Assembly (NCBI RefSeq): GCF_910578445.1
Contig: NZ_CAJTQC010000004.1
Location: forward strand, 74,543-138,542
DNA length: 64,000 nt
Direction of reading: 5' to 3'
Origin: an uncultured Duncaniella sp.
GTDB taxonomy: Bacteria > Bacteroidota > Bacteroidia > Bacteroidales > Muribaculaceae
The position numbers and the translations under genes are program-made. Shown here piece by piece: positions 34,650 to 43,905 of this stretch (position 1 is its first letter; every line of letters begins with the position of its first letter). The notes beneath the pieces are model-generated. The model was given only the letters and a program-made list of their open reading frames with translations. It made no database searches and was not told the DNA's origin.

Positions 34650-36311
34650 TCACCGATGAGCCAACAGGCTTTTCGCTGCGGCAATTGCGGCATCGTCGAT
34701 TTCAGAGCCTCCGAGCATCGATGCTATCGACCTTACACGTTCCTCCTCGCTAAGCAGGGCAATACGGGTATGGGTCGAATTTTCATCATCCTCCTTATAG
34801 ACACGATACTGGTGAGCCCCCTTTGAAGCCACCTGTGGGAGATGAGTTATTGTCGTGACCTGAATATTCTTTGAAATGTCAAGCATCATCGCCCCCATCC
34901 TGTTGGCGACATCGCCTGAAACGCCGGTATCTATTTCATCGAAAATAATGCTCGGCAATTGCATGCTTGACGCGATAATCGACTTTATCGACAACATCAG
35001 ACGGGATATTTCTCCGCCTGAGGCTGTCGCGCCGACAGGCATAAGCGGCTGATTCTTGTTGAATGCCACCATAAATTCGACCACATCCATTCCTGTCGCG
35101 CTCATGTCGGCCGGAGATACACGGATTTCACATCGAAGATTCTTCATCCCGAGAGGCATCGCCACTTCGGCAAGACGTTTGCCGAATTTTTCGGCAGCCT
35201 CTTTGCGGGCGGCTGAAATCTCCATTGCGCTCTCTTTGGCAAGAGCCTTGGCCCGCCGTGCGTCACGTTCAAGTTCCTCAATAGCGTCACCCGAACTGTC
35301 AAGAGCACGGAGTTTGTCGCGCAATCCGTCGCGAAATTCAATCAGAGCATCAGCATCAGGCATATGATGTTTGTGACACAGCGAGTAGATTGCGCTCAGA
35401 CGCTCCTCGATGGCATCAAGAGTCGAAGGGTCTGCACCAAGATTCTCGTCAATCGCAGAGAGAGTCGATGCAATGTCGGAAAGCTCAATGCGCACCGATT
35501 CCAGACGTCCGGCAATGTCGTCGGACGCATCAAGAACCTCATCCAGATCCTCACAGGCTTCAGAGGCAAGCTCGACCATGCGCAACGCACCGCCTTCATC
35601 ACTGTCAAGTGTGGAAATCGCTTTAGACAACGATGATTTTATTGCCCCGAGATTGTTGAGCACATCGCGCTCACGCTCAAGTTCGGGCTGCTCTCCCGGC
35701 TGAAGATTCAGATCGTCGAGCTGTTCAAGCTGATAACGGGTAAATTCCTCATCCTCACGTGCGCGTTCGATTTTGGCTTTCATAATCTTGAGGCGCTTCA
35801 CAGCCTCACGGAATGCGTTGAAACGCAAACGGTATTCGCGCAGACGCACCGAATTCGCAGCAAGAGTGTCAATCACGTCAAGCTGAAACTCCGGAGTGGC
35901 AAGCAACTGATTCTGATGCTGGGAATGGATATCAATGAGATGCAGGCTCACTTCCCTCAGCTTTGCCAGCGGGACTGGCGAGTCATTGACAAAGGCGCGC
36001 GAACGTCCGGCCGGTGAAATCTCACGCCGAAGGATACAGCGTTCGTCATCCCACTCGATATCCTCCCGAAGACAGAAATCCTTGAGCGAAGGATAATCAT
36101 CGACAGTAAACACGGCTTCAATGACGCTTTTTGCTTCAGGATTGGTCACCACACGGGTGTCGGCCCTGCTGCCAAGCAGAAGAGAAAGCGCGCCAAGGAT
36201 AATCGATTTTCCAGCACCTGTCTCGCCTGTGATGACATTAAACCCTTCATGAAACCTGATATCTATCAGGTCAATGAGGGCATAGTTTGATATATGGAGT
36301 GATTCAAGCAC
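34650..36311 (-). CDS. recN: DNA repair protein RecN
   Basis: An SMC-like ATPase involved in double-strand break repair. The 553 residues show Walker A GETGAGKSIILGAL near 30-43, a long coiled-coil middle (about 150-370) and a C-terminal ATPase half with the signature ATASGGEISRLMLSIK and Walker B LPSIIFDEIDTGVSG. It lies 51 bases after the DUF4835 gene and shares the Bacteroidetes order coaBC-DUF4835-recN. Confidence 0.96.
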   Translation of the reverse strand: MLESLHISNYALIDLIDIRFHEGFNVITGETGAGKSIILGALSLLLGSRADTRVVTNPEAKSVIEAVFTVDDYPSLKDFCLREDIEWDDERCILRREISPAGRSRAFVNDSPVPLAKLREVSLHLIDIHSQHQNQLLATPEFQLDVIDTLAANSVRLREYRLRFNAFREAVKRLKIMKAKIERAREDEEFTRYQLEQLDDLNLQPGEQPELERERDVLNNLGAIKSSLSKAISTLDSDEGGALRMVELASEACEDLDEVLDASDDIAGRLESVRIELSDIASTLSAIDENLGADPSTLDAIEERLSAIYSLCHKHHMPDADALIEFRDGLRDKLRALDSSGDAIEELERDARRAKALAKESAMEISAARKEAAEKFGKRLAEVAMPLGMKNLRCEIRVSPADMSATGMDVVEFMVAFNKNQPLMPVGATASGGEISRLMLSIKSIIASSMQLPSIIFDEIDTGVSGDVANRMGAMMLDISKNIQVTTITHLPQVASKGAHQYRVYKEDDENSTHTRIALLSEEERVRSIASMLGGSEIDDAAIAAAKSLLAHR

Positions 36312-36362
36312 GATAATATCTGATTTTTGAGTGAGAGAAAATGGTTTCTATGTGTTCAGGCA

Positions 36363-37277
36363 CTAATGATTATCAGCTCCGCGTTTGATTTTTTCAAGAC
36401 GTGTCTGCTCGGTCGGAAACATGGACGATAAGAGTCCATAGGCATGTTCCCGCTCATCGGCGGGGGCTTTACTGTAGATGTTGACAAGCTCATCGAGTTT
36501 CGCATCCTTAAACATTGAAAGTCCCACGGACATTGGTGCGACCTTAAACACTTCGCCAAGTATATCCAGAGAAGTATCAATAGTCTTTCGTCCTTTATCT
36601 GGGCTTACCGACATCTGGTCAAGCCCCTGAAGATGGTAACTGTAATATAGATCCCGGATAGCACGGGTCGAAGGATCGGTGAACGATGCAAGCACAGCCG
36701 CCCTGTTTTTCGTATCTTCAAAAGCTTTCCATCCGCTTTCACCCGACGACTGGCCCTGTTGGACTATTGTCTCAAGACGTTCGAAGAACTGCTCTCCGCC
36801 ACGAGGCGAGAATGAATCAAAATCGACAGCGAGAATCAGATATATGTAGAAATTCAATATCTGTGTCAGCTGGCTTTCCATGCTCGTCTCGGAGTAAAGC
36901 AGCGGTTCGCCTTCGGTGTAGGTAAACGAGATGTTGTTGTCCTTGAAATTTATAAGCGTCGACGTATATGAAGAATTGTAGACCGGACGGACAGACTGCA
37001 CCTGAAGCGTTCCCTCCATTTTCCCGGTCGATTCGTCATATGTCCCGATTGTGAACAGTAAGGTGCATTCAATCTTTTCATTCGGCGAGAACTGGGCAGG
37101 CGACCACCTCGTGGTATTCACATACTCGTTAATCGCACCCTGAAGAGTCTCGAAAATGCTCTTGTTCGTGCCTTCAAGCAGTGACGAATTGACCTCGACA
37201 CGGCAGTTCAGCTCCTGTGCGGCGATGGCCACAGGCATTAAAAGGACAACAATCAGGAGGGAGAGGATTTTTTTCAT
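36363..37277 (-). CDS. DUF4835 family exported protein
   Basis: A 304-residue protein with a signal peptide (MKKILSLLIVVLLMPVAIAAQ, cut near 20). The mature start ELNCRVEVNSSLLEGTNKSIFETLQGAINEYVNTTRW is the signature of DUF4835, a Bacteroidetes-wide periplasmic family normally encoded between coaBC and recN. Function unknown. Its start overlaps the coaBC stop by 4 bases. Confidence 0.88.
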   Translation of the reverse strand: MKKILSLLIVVLLMPVAIAAQELNCRVEVNSSLLEGTNKSIFETLQGAINEYVNTTRWSPAQFSPNEKIECTLLFTIGTYDESTGKMEGTLQVQSVRPVYNSSYTSTLINFKDNNISFTYTEGEPLLYSETSMESQLTQILNFYIYLILAVDFDSFSPRGGEQFFERLETIVQQGQSSGESGWKAFEDTKNRAAVLASFTDPSTRAIRDLYYSYHLQGLDQMSVSPDKGRKTIDTSLDILGEVFKVAPMSVGLSMFKDAKLDELVNIYSKAPADEREHAYGLLSSMFPTEQTRLEKIKRGADNH

Positions 37278-38476
37278 ATCGACATAATCGCGTCGACTAT
37301 ATCAGTCGCGACTTCGCTTTTCGGTTTCAGACCGAACTCCTCGCGCGACCCGTCGGCCTTAAAAACAGTAACCTTATTTGTGTCTGTGCCGAATCCTGCC
37401 CCTTTGTCACGCATGGAATTAAGCACAATCATGTCGAGATTCTTGCGCTTAAGCTTCTCACGGGCGTTGTCAGCCTCATTGTCCGTTTCAAGGGCAAATC
37501 CTACAAGCAGCTGTCCCGAACGCTTCATCTTCCCAAGCGTCGCAGCGATATCAGGATTTTTCACAAGCTCGATAACAGGCACATCGGAATGCTCACGTTT
37601 TATTTTATGGTCAGCGACAGTGCGTGGCGCATAGTCGGCAACAGCCGCACACATGACCGCCACATCACTTGACGGGAAAGCCTCCTCACAGGCAGCAAGC
37701 ATTTCCCGCGCCGACTCAACCCTGACAAGTTTCACCGCAGGATTATGGACAGACAGCGAGACCGGACCGCTGACAAGGGTGACTTCAGCACCACGCGAAG
37801 CACATTCCTCAGCCAGAGCATAGCCCATTTTTCCCGACGAATAGTTACCTATAAATCTGACAGGATCGATTTTCTCGTGAGTCGGACCGGCCGTAACAAG
37901 GACTTTCTTCCCTTTCATGTCGACAGTAGCGCTGAAATAACGCTCAAGCGTCTCAGCAATCTTTTCAGGTTCTTCCATTCGCCCCTTGCCTACGAGGCCG
38001 CTTGCAAGCTCCCCGCTTTCAGGTTCGATTATGATATTGCCGTAGCTGCGGAGAAGATTGATGTTGGCTGTGGTCGATGGATGAGCCATCATGTCAAGAT
38101 CCATCGCCGGCGCGACAAAAACCTGAGACTTGGCGGAAAGATATGTGGTCACAAGCATATTATCGGCAATCCCGTGAGCCATCTTGCCTATGGTAGATGC
38201 CGTGGCCGGAGCTATGACCATACAATCGGCCCAAAGCCCCAAATCGACATGCGAATGCCATTCGCCGGTGTTGGCGGTGAAAAACTCACTGACAACCGGC
38301 TTCTGACTCAACGAAGAAAGGGTCACCGGAGTTATGAACTCCTTGCCGGCTGGGGTCATGACCACTTGCACCTCAGCGCCTGCCTTGATAAGCAGGCGCA
38401 GAAGTGTAACTGATTTATAGGCAGCGATGCCTCCACAGATGCCTAATATGATATGTTTTCCTGAAAGAGCACTCAT
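37274..38476 (-). CDS. coaBC: Bifunctional phosphopantothenoylcysteine decarboxylase / phosphopantothenate-cysteine ligase
   Basis: Two consecutive steps of coenzyme A synthesis. The N-terminal CoaC half is a flavoprotein with GICGGIAAYKSVTLLRLL, the conserved His in WHSHVDLG and PAMDLDMMAHP. The C-terminal CoaB half begins about residue 190 with VLVTAGPTHEKIDPVRFIGNYSSGKMG and has MCAAVADYAPR and the lysine-containing KIKRE. 400 residues is normal. Overlaps its neighbours on both sides by 4 bases. Confidence 0.96.
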   Translation of the reverse strand: MSALSGKHIILGICGGIAAYKSVTLLRLLIKAGAEVQVVMTPAGKEFITPVTLSSLSQKPVVSEFFTANTGEWHSHVDLGLWADCMVIAPATASTIGKMAHGIADNMLVTTYLSAKSQVFVAPAMDLDMMAHPSTTANINLLRSYGNIIIEPESGELASGLVGKGRMEEPEKIAETLERYFSATVDMKGKKVLVTAGPTHEKIDPVRFIGNYSSGKMGYALAEECASRGAEVTLVSGPVSLSVHNPAVKLVRVESAREMLAACEEAFPSSDVAVMCAAVADYAPRTVADHKIKREHSDVPVIELVKNPDIAATLGKMKRSGQLLVGFALETDNEADNAREKLKRKNLDMIVLNSMRDKGAGFGTDTNKVTVFKADGSREEFGLKPKSEVATDIVDAIMSI

Positions 38477-39234
38477 TTCATGCGAAGTTTTATGCGCGTG
38501 AAGCAGTCTTTGGTATTCTGGGCGAAATCGCCCTTCATAATCCAGTCGTAGTAACCTGAATCCTTTTTAAAGACCTCGTCGACCGGACGTCCCTTATATT
38601 TGCCGAAATTAATAATCTCACGGTCGTTGTCATCGAGGATGATACGTCCCATAAAATCCACATTCCGGCTGTTGCGGGCATACTTGCTCAATTCCTCCAT
38701 GTCGTTTGGAAGATCGTCGTAACGGTCGAGCTGGGCTTTCAGCACCTCGTAAGTGGCCCGTGTATCAGCATTGGCCGAGTGCGCGCCGTCAAGCTCCTTT
38801 CCGCAGTAAAAACGGTAGGCTGCCACAAGCGTGCGCTGTTCCTTCTTGTGAAATATGGTCTGAACGTCAATAAACCTTGCTTTTGAAAAATCAAATTTCA
38901 CTCCGGCACGCTGAAACTCCTGATCGAGCATCGGGATGTCAAAACGATTGGAATTGAATCCGGCAATGTCACAGCCTGTCATTTCATTAGCCAGCGAACG
39001 GGCAAGCTGACGGAAAGTTGGCTCACCGGCAACATCCTCATCCGTAATATGGTGGACTGCCGTGGCTTCCTCCGGGATGTGCATTTCAGGGTTCACACGA
39101 CGGGTCTTTTCGATTTCCTCACCATTGGGAAGCACCTTTATGAGTGAAATCTCGACGATGCGGTCATGGATAATGTCCACGCCAGTGGTCTCAAGGTCAA
39201 AGAAGACTATCGGTTTCTTGAGGTTCAGTTGCAT
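38473..39234 (-). CDS. 3'-5' exonuclease, DnaQ / DNA polymerase III epsilon type
   Basis: A 253-residue DEDDh exonuclease. Exo I is VFFDLETTGVD (about 9-19), Exo II is DIAGFNSNRFDIPML and Exo III is GAHSANADTRATYEVL. The C-terminal part (about 190-250, INFGKYKGRPVDEVFKKDSGYYDWIMKGDF) is an extra domain frequent in Bacteroidetes homologues that resembles a DUF3820-type segment. It may proofread replication, since it follows dnaN by 48 bases, or act in DNA repair. Confidence 0.88.
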   Translation of the reverse strand: MQLNLKKPIVFFDLETTGVDIIHDRIVEISLIKVLPNGEEIEKTRRVNPEMHIPEEATAVHHITDEDVAGEPTFRQLARSLANEMTGCDIAGFNSNRFDIPMLDQEFQRAGVKFDFSKARFIDVQTIFHKKEQRTLVAAYRFYCGKELDGAHSANADTRATYEVLKAQLDRYDDLPNDMEELSKYARNSRNVDFMGRIILDDNDREIINFGKYKGRPVDEVFKKDSGYYDWIMKGDFAQNTKDCFTRIKLRMK

Positions 39235-39282
39235 TTCCTGATAAAACTTTGCTTAATTTTCTTAATGATAAGTCAAGAATAA

Positions 39283-40416
39283 TTAGAAATCGGTGACATT
39301 CATCGGCATGAGGAGCATGGTGAGACGTGTGTCGGCCTTGTCCTCAGTAGGAATGATAACAGCGGGCTTCGAGGGATCAGCGAGCTTAAACACGATGTCT
39401 TCTGTCCAAAGCACCCCGGCCAATTCGGAAAGATATGACGAACTGAAACCGACAATCATATTCTTACCTGTAAAATCGGCGGCAAGAGTTTCGATACCGG
39501 ATGTATTATACTCATTGTCGGATGCCTTGATTGTCATGCGCTCAGGCATTATGTTGAACTTGATAAGCCCGTGGCCTTCATCGACAAAAAGGCTTACACG
39601 ACGCACTGCCGTGGTAAACGAGTGGCGGTTGACTGTAAGGGTGAAAGGATTGTTTTCAGGGATGACACGTGTATAGTCAGGGAAACGGCCCTTGACAAGA
39701 CGGCTCTCAAATGTAAACGTATCCGTCTCGAAAGTCACACCGGTCTGCGGTTCGAGCTTGACGGTCACTTCCTCATCCTTGCTGAACACGCTGCGGAATA
39801 CGTTGGTAGACTTGTTGGGCAAGATGAACGCACCTTCAATTTCAGGCGAGATGCTTGCATCTTCGAAACGCACGAGTTTATGGGTGTCGGTTGCGACAAA
39901 AATCAGTTTGTCAGGCTTGATGTCCCAATATACACCCATCATTTGCGGACGGAGCATGTCAGTACCGGCGGCAAAAGAGGTGTATTCCAGACCGCGCAGC
40001 AGAGCAGAGCCGGGAGCTTTGAACACCAGCATATTGTCGGATTTGGCCGCACGGTCGGGATGGGGATACTCAGAACCTTTGAGCCCCATGAATTTATAAG
40101 AGCCGTTGGGATGCGACATTTCAATCGCAAGCGTAACGTCGTCGATTTCAAAATTCAGTTCCTGTTCAGGCATCACTCTAAGGAGCTCAACGATGCGACG
40201 GGCGTCGATGCAGAACTCACCTTCGCCGTCCACATCCATGATGGGAATTCGTCCACATAACATATTTTCGCCGTCGCAGGCTGTGATAGTCAATACATTA
40301 CCCTCAATCGAGAAAAGGAAATTATTGAGTATGGTCAGCGCATTTTTGGCGTTGATAACCTTGCTGACCGATGAGGCAAAATTATGAAGCGTCTTGCTTG
40401 GAACTGTGAATTTCAT
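39283..40416 (-). CDS. dnaN: DNA polymerase III sliding clamp (beta subunit)
   Basis: A 377-residue processivity clamp that encircles DNA and binds polymerase and repair factors through its hydrophobic cleft. The start MKFTVPSKTLHNFASSVSKVINAKNALTILNNFLFSIEG, the central QMMGVYWDI and the C-terminus ending LMPM are typical. It heads the minus-strand run dnaN-dnaQ-coaBC-DUF4835-recN-rlmB; dnaA is not adjacent, so no origin is implied here. Confidence 0.97.
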   Translation of the reverse strand: MKFTVPSKTLHNFASSVSKVINAKNALTILNNFLFSIEGNVLTITACDGENMLCGRIPIMDVDGEGEFCIDARRIVELLRVMPEQELNFEIDDVTLAIEMSHPNGSYKFMGLKGSEYPHPDRAAKSDNMLVFKAPGSALLRGLEYTSFAAGTDMLRPQMMGVYWDIKPDKLIFVATDTHKLVRFEDASISPEIEGAFILPNKSTNVFRSVFSKDEEVTVKLEPQTGVTFETDTFTFESRLVKGRFPDYTRVIPENNPFTLTVNRHSFTTAVRRVSLFVDEGHGLIKFNIMPERMTIKASDNEYNTSGIETLAADFTGKNMIVGFSSSYLSELAGVLWTEDIVFKLADPSKPAVIIPTEDKADTRLTMLLMPMNVTDF

Positions 40417-40445
40417 TGCTGATTTACTTTATAGTTTTTATCCCA

Positions 40446-40476
40446 CAAAGTTAACACAAAAATCCACAATATCCAA
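40446..40476 (-). promoter_or_regulatory. Promoter of the dnaN operon
   Basis: TTG (40474-40476), 20 bases, TAACTTTG (40446-40453) on the minus strand, 30 bases ahead of dnaN. Confidence 0.6.
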
Positions 40477-40584
40477 TATGGCGATTAAATTTGGCATTAT
40501 TTGACATTGACGACCACAACAGGCATGTAGAATCAAAACTCTGTGAGAACTGACAGACAAATCGCAGGCAAAAAGCGCTCATGA

Positions 40585-40615
40585 TTGCCGATTGGAAACT
40601 TTTTTCGTAACTTCG
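40585..40615 (+). promoter_or_regulatory. Promoter of the HAD phosphatase gene
   Basis: TTG (40585-40587), 20 bases, TAACTTCG (40608-40615), one mismatch from TAnnTTTG. It lies 27 bases ahead of the ATG at 40643 and rules out the longer frame from 40592. Confidence 0.5.
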
Positions 40616-40642
40616 CGGTCGCTAAAAACTATCCCATTCGCA

Positions 40643-41431
40643 ATGATAAAAGCTATATTTTTCGACATTGACGGAACATTAGTCCCATTCGGCTCACATG
40701 GTATCCCTAAAGAAGTAAGCGAAGCCATCGCACATGTACGCAGAAACGGAATCAAGGTTTTTATTTCAACAGGCCGACACCTGAACTGGATCGATAATCT
40801 CGGTGAAACCGAATTTGACGGCTATGTGACTGTCAACGGGGCTATATGTCTCCTTTCGGACAAAAGCACCTGCATTTACCGCCGGACTATCCCAAGGACT
40901 GACATAGACCGTATCATTTCCTTCTCCCACCGGTCAGAAATTCCATTAGTCGTAATCCCTGATGACGGAAAAATCTTTATCAACAGGATTGACGATGGAG
41001 TGCGCCATGTCATGAAGCTTTTACGCGTAGCACATATCGACGAACGCGACCTCGACACCATAGGCGACAGAGAGGTGGTGCAGATGATGGCTTTCGGCAC
41101 AGAGGAAGAACGCGTCAAGAGCCGGATTTTCGGTGAAGTGCTGACCGACTGCGAGCCGACAAGCTGGAATCCTTATTTCTGCGACATCATCCCTCAAGGA
41201 AGCGATAAGAGTGTCGGCATTGATAAAATCATCGAACATTTCGGAATTCTGCTCTCCGAGACAATGGCATTCGGCGACGGAGGCAACGACATCGGCATGC
41301 TGCGCCATGTGGCGACAGGTGTCGCAATGGGTAATGCCGATGACAGCGTGAAGGCGGCAGCCGACTATGTGACCACTGAAGACACTAACCACGGAATTGT
41401 AAACGCGTTCCGTCATTTCGGACTGCTCTGA
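40643..41431 (+). CDS. Cof-type HAD-IIB phosphatase
   Basis: A 262-residue HAD phosphatase of the Cof subfamily, which dephosphorylates small molecules such as sugar phosphates or cofactor precursors; substrate not predictable. Motif I is FFDIDGTLVPFG with both catalytic Asp, motif II IFISTGR-like (VFISTGRHLNW), and motif IV FGDGGNDIGMLRHVATGVAMGNA. The start at 40643 puts motif I at the very N-terminus as usual. Monocistronic with its own promoter and terminator. Confidence 0.9.
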   Translation: MIKAIFFDIDGTLVPFGSHGIPKEVSEAIAHVRRNGIKVFISTGRHLNWIDNLGETEFDGYVTVNGAICLLSDKSTCIYRRTIPRTDIDRIISFSHRSEIPLVVIPDDGKIFINRIDDGVRHVMKLLRVAHIDERDLDTIGDREVVQMMAFGTEEERVKSRIFGEVLTDCEPTSWNPYFCDIIPQGSDKSVGIDKIIEHFGILLSETMAFGDGGNDIGMLRHVATGVAMGNADDSVKAAADYVTTEDTNHGIVNAFRHFGLL

Positions 41432-41457
41432 CATAGACCAAGGGCATAAAAAAAATT

Positions 41458-41514
41458 AAATCACAGACATTTTCCTTGGAGTTTAAACCATGAAAAATGT
41501 CTGTGATTTTTTTT
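41458..41514 (+). terminator. Intrinsic terminator of the HAD gene
   Basis: Long 16-bp arms (aaatcacagacatttt and its complement, 41458-41473 and 41494-41509) with a 20-nt loop, followed by a run of eight or more T. A-rich on the other flank, so it may also act on the minus strand after ddh. Confidence 0.85.
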
Positions 41515-41571
41515 CGTCAATTCCGCTCGGCTAATCAGCCAATATGCCTGCCCCGAGCGAATATAAACTGA

Positions 41572-42468
41572 TTACACGAGATGTGCGACAAGCTCTTCGC
41601 GGTCACCAGGGAGAAGGTCGATGACAGGAATCTCAATCATCGTATATGCTCCGGGAGCAAGACGCATCGAAGCACGCGCCACTCCGACAAGCAACTGAGC
41701 TGTAAGAGCCGGATTGTTGATTGACATGTTGAATTCGAAACGCTGGTTCTGAGTCTTACCAGAGACACCTTTTCGTACCATGTGCACACCATGACCCATA
41801 TCCTTCACAGCGTCGACACTCTCGACAGCCATGACGTGGGTTTCGTCAGATGCAAAATAGGGATCTTCCTTGACAGCCTTTGCGACATCTTCGAGACGTG
41901 CTCCCTGCTCAAGCTCAACATATACCATGCGACGATGCACACCGTCGCCCAAGGGCATGGTCATTGAAAGCGCATTCTTCACACCGGGTTTTGACTTCAC
42001 ACACACAGTATGGCCCATACTCATACCCGGGCCAAAATTAGTATAAGTCAAGCCCTTCGGCGCAGCAGCCTCCATGAGTGTGCGGACAATAGAGTCACTT
42101 CCCGGATCCCATCCGGCAGAAATCACCGCTACACGGCCTGCCTTGCGGGCAGCCTCGCCGAGTGAACGACGGAGATTGACAATCGAAGTATGAATGTCGA
42201 AACTGTCGACAGTATTGATTCCCATTGCGAGATATTCAAGAGCGTATTTCTCAACTTCGCGGGTAGGAGTGGCAAGAATAGCCACATCGACGTGACCAAG
42301 TTCGCGAATGTCAGTAACAACCTTGTAGCCTGCAAGCTCGGCAGGAATTTCGCTGATGTTACGGCGTACTACGCCTGCAATCTCAAAATCGGGGGCAGCC
42401 TCAAGGGCTTCGACGGTGAAACGGCCGATGTTTCCATAGCCAACCACCGCAGCTCTAATCTTTGTCAT
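41572..42468 (-). CDS. ddh: meso-Diaminopimelate D-dehydrogenase
   Basis: NADPH-dependent one-step formation of meso-diaminopimelate from tetrahydrodipicolinate, feeding lysine and peptidoglycan synthesis. The 298 residues have the N-terminal VVGYGNIGRFTVEALEAAPDF and the substrate segment ISAGWDPGSDSIVRTL, as well as GPGMSMGHTV, all typical of Ddh. This dehydrogenase pathway is an alternative to the acetylase/succinylase and aminotransferase routes. Single gene between two terminators. Confidence 0.93.
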   Translation of the reverse strand: MTKIRAAVVGYGNIGRFTVEALEAAPDFEIAGVVRRNISEIPAELAGYKVVTDIRELGHVDVAILATPTREVEKYALEYLAMGINTVDSFDIHTSIVNLRRSLGEAARKAGRVAVISAGWDPGSDSIVRTLMEAAAPKGLTYTNFGPGMSMGHTVCVKSKPGVKNALSMTMPLGDGVHRRMVYVELEQGARLEDVAKAVKEDPYFASDETHVMAVESVDAVKDMGHGVHMVRKGVSGKTQNQRFEFNMSINNPALTAQLLVGVARASMRLAPGAYTMIEIPVIDLLPGDREELVAHLV

Positions 42469-42597
42469 ATTTGCATTATTATTAATTGATTGTTAATTGT
42501 TTTCGTTTAACACGTCGTGTAAAGGCAGCCTTCAGACAAAAGGCTGAATAATCGGAGGGAGGATAGACCAGCCAACACACCCGGCAGGGAGGCCGGT

Positions 42598-42644
42598 AAA
42601 AAACGAAACAGTGCCAAAAACATCAATGTTCCCGGCACTGTTTC
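42598..42644 (-). terminator. Intrinsic terminator of ackA
   Basis: Perfect 11-bp arms (gaaacagtgcc / ggcactgtttc, 42605-42615 and 42634-42644). On the minus strand the stem is followed by gttttttacc. Confidence 0.8.
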
Positions 42645-42655
42645 TATTTTTTGAA

Positions 42656-43858
42656 TTATTTCTTCGAAACAATTGATTCGGTATCACGGGCAATCATGAG
42701 TTCCTCATCTGTAGGAATCACAACAACCTGCACTTTAGAAGCCGGTGTTGAAATGACGGCCTCCTTGCCACGAAGCCCTGCGTTGACTTCCTTGTCAAGC
42801 TCTACACCCATGAAGGCGAGAGGCGCGCAGACATCTTCGCGGAGTGAAGTCTGGTTTTCTCCTACACCGCCGGTGAACACGATGATGTCCACACCGCCCA
42901 TTTCTGCGGCATATGCTCCGACATACTTGACGATGCGCTGCTCATACATGTCCTGAGCGAGACGTGCACGCTTGTCGCCGGCATTGATAGCGGCCTCGAT
43001 TTCGCGCATGTCGCTTGAGATACCTGTTGTGCCAAGCATTCCGCTCTCCTTGTTGATGATTTTCTGAAGTTCGGCAGCCGACAGATTGTGCTTGAGCATG
43101 ATGTAGACGAGAGCACCGGGATCGATATCACCGACACGTGTACCCATCATGAGACCTTCGGTCGGGGTAAGACCCATTGAAGTGTCGACACTCTTGCCAC
43201 CGTCGACAGCAGTAATCGAACCGCCGTTGCCGATGTGGCAGGTGATGATCTTCTTATCCTTTATGTCAACTCCAAGGAATTCACACACGCGCTGCGACAC
43301 GTAGCGGTGGCTTGTGCCGTGGAAACCGTAGCGGCGCACACCGTCTTCCTCATAATACTTATAGGGAAGTGCGTAGAGATACGATTTCGCAGGCATGGTC
43401 TGATGGAAAGCTGTGTCAAATACAGCAACCTGAGGTGTCGACGGCATCAGTGTGGTGATAGCGTCAATACCGGTCATGTTTGCCGGATTGTGGAGCGGAG
43501 CGATATCGTAGCACTGCTTAATCATATCCTTGACCTCATCATTGATAAGGACGCTTTCGCTGAACTTTTCAGCACCGTGCACTACGCGATGACCGACGGC
43601 ATCAATCTCATCGTAAGATTTGATGCAACCTTCAACGGGATCAGTCAGGATATTGAGAATGGCCTGCACCGCACCGTTGTGGTCAACGAGTCCAAGTTCG
43701 ACAACAGCCTTCGAGCCATCGTTCTTCTTGTATTTCAGAAATCCGTCGGGAAGTCCTATTTTTTCAACACCGCCTTCGGCAAGGACAGCATCGTTTGAAG
43801 TGTCAATAAGTTTATATTTTACTGAACTGCTGCCACAGTTCAACACGAGAATTTTCAT
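42656..43858 (-). CDS. ackA: Acetate kinase
   Basis: Makes ATP from acetyl phosphate and ADP, the energy-yielding end of acetate fermentation. The 400 residues show VLNCGSSSVKYKLID at the start, HRVVHG, FDTAFHQTMP, GFHGTSHRYVSQR and CHIGNGGSITAVDGGKSVDTSMG, all ASKHA/acetokinase motifs. It is the second gene of the pta-ackA pair, 47 bases behind pta. Confidence 0.97.
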   Translation of the reverse strand: MKILVLNCGSSSVKYKLIDTSNDAVLAEGGVEKIGLPDGFLKYKKNDGSKAVVELGLVDHNGAVQAILNILTDPVEGCIKSYDEIDAVGHRVVHGAEKFSESVLINDEVKDMIKQCYDIAPLHNPANMTGIDAITTLMPSTPQVAVFDTAFHQTMPAKSYLYALPYKYYEEDGVRRYGFHGTSHRYVSQRVCEFLGVDIKDKKIITCHIGNGGSITAVDGGKSVDTSMGLTPTEGLMMGTRVGDIDPGALVYIMLKHNLSAAELQKIINKESGMLGTTGISSDMREIEAAINAGDKRARLAQDMYEQRIVKYVGAYAAEMGGVDIIVFTGGVGENQTSLREDVCAPLAFMGVELDKEVNAGLRGKEAVISTPASKVQVVVIPTDEELMIARDTESIVSKK

Positions 43859-43905
43859 TTCTTAGTTTTTATTAATTGTTTATCGTTTTAACGATAGAAT
43901 TCTGT

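Noticed and set aside
37745..38413. 222-codon open frame on the plus strand
   Set aside because: Antisense to coaBC and without any recognisable motif.
39571..40260. 229-codon open frame on the plus strand
   Set aside because: Antisense to dnaN; no family resemblance.
39283..40416. Replication origin next to dnaN
   Set aside because: No dnaA gene and no cluster of DnaA boxes seen around dnaN.
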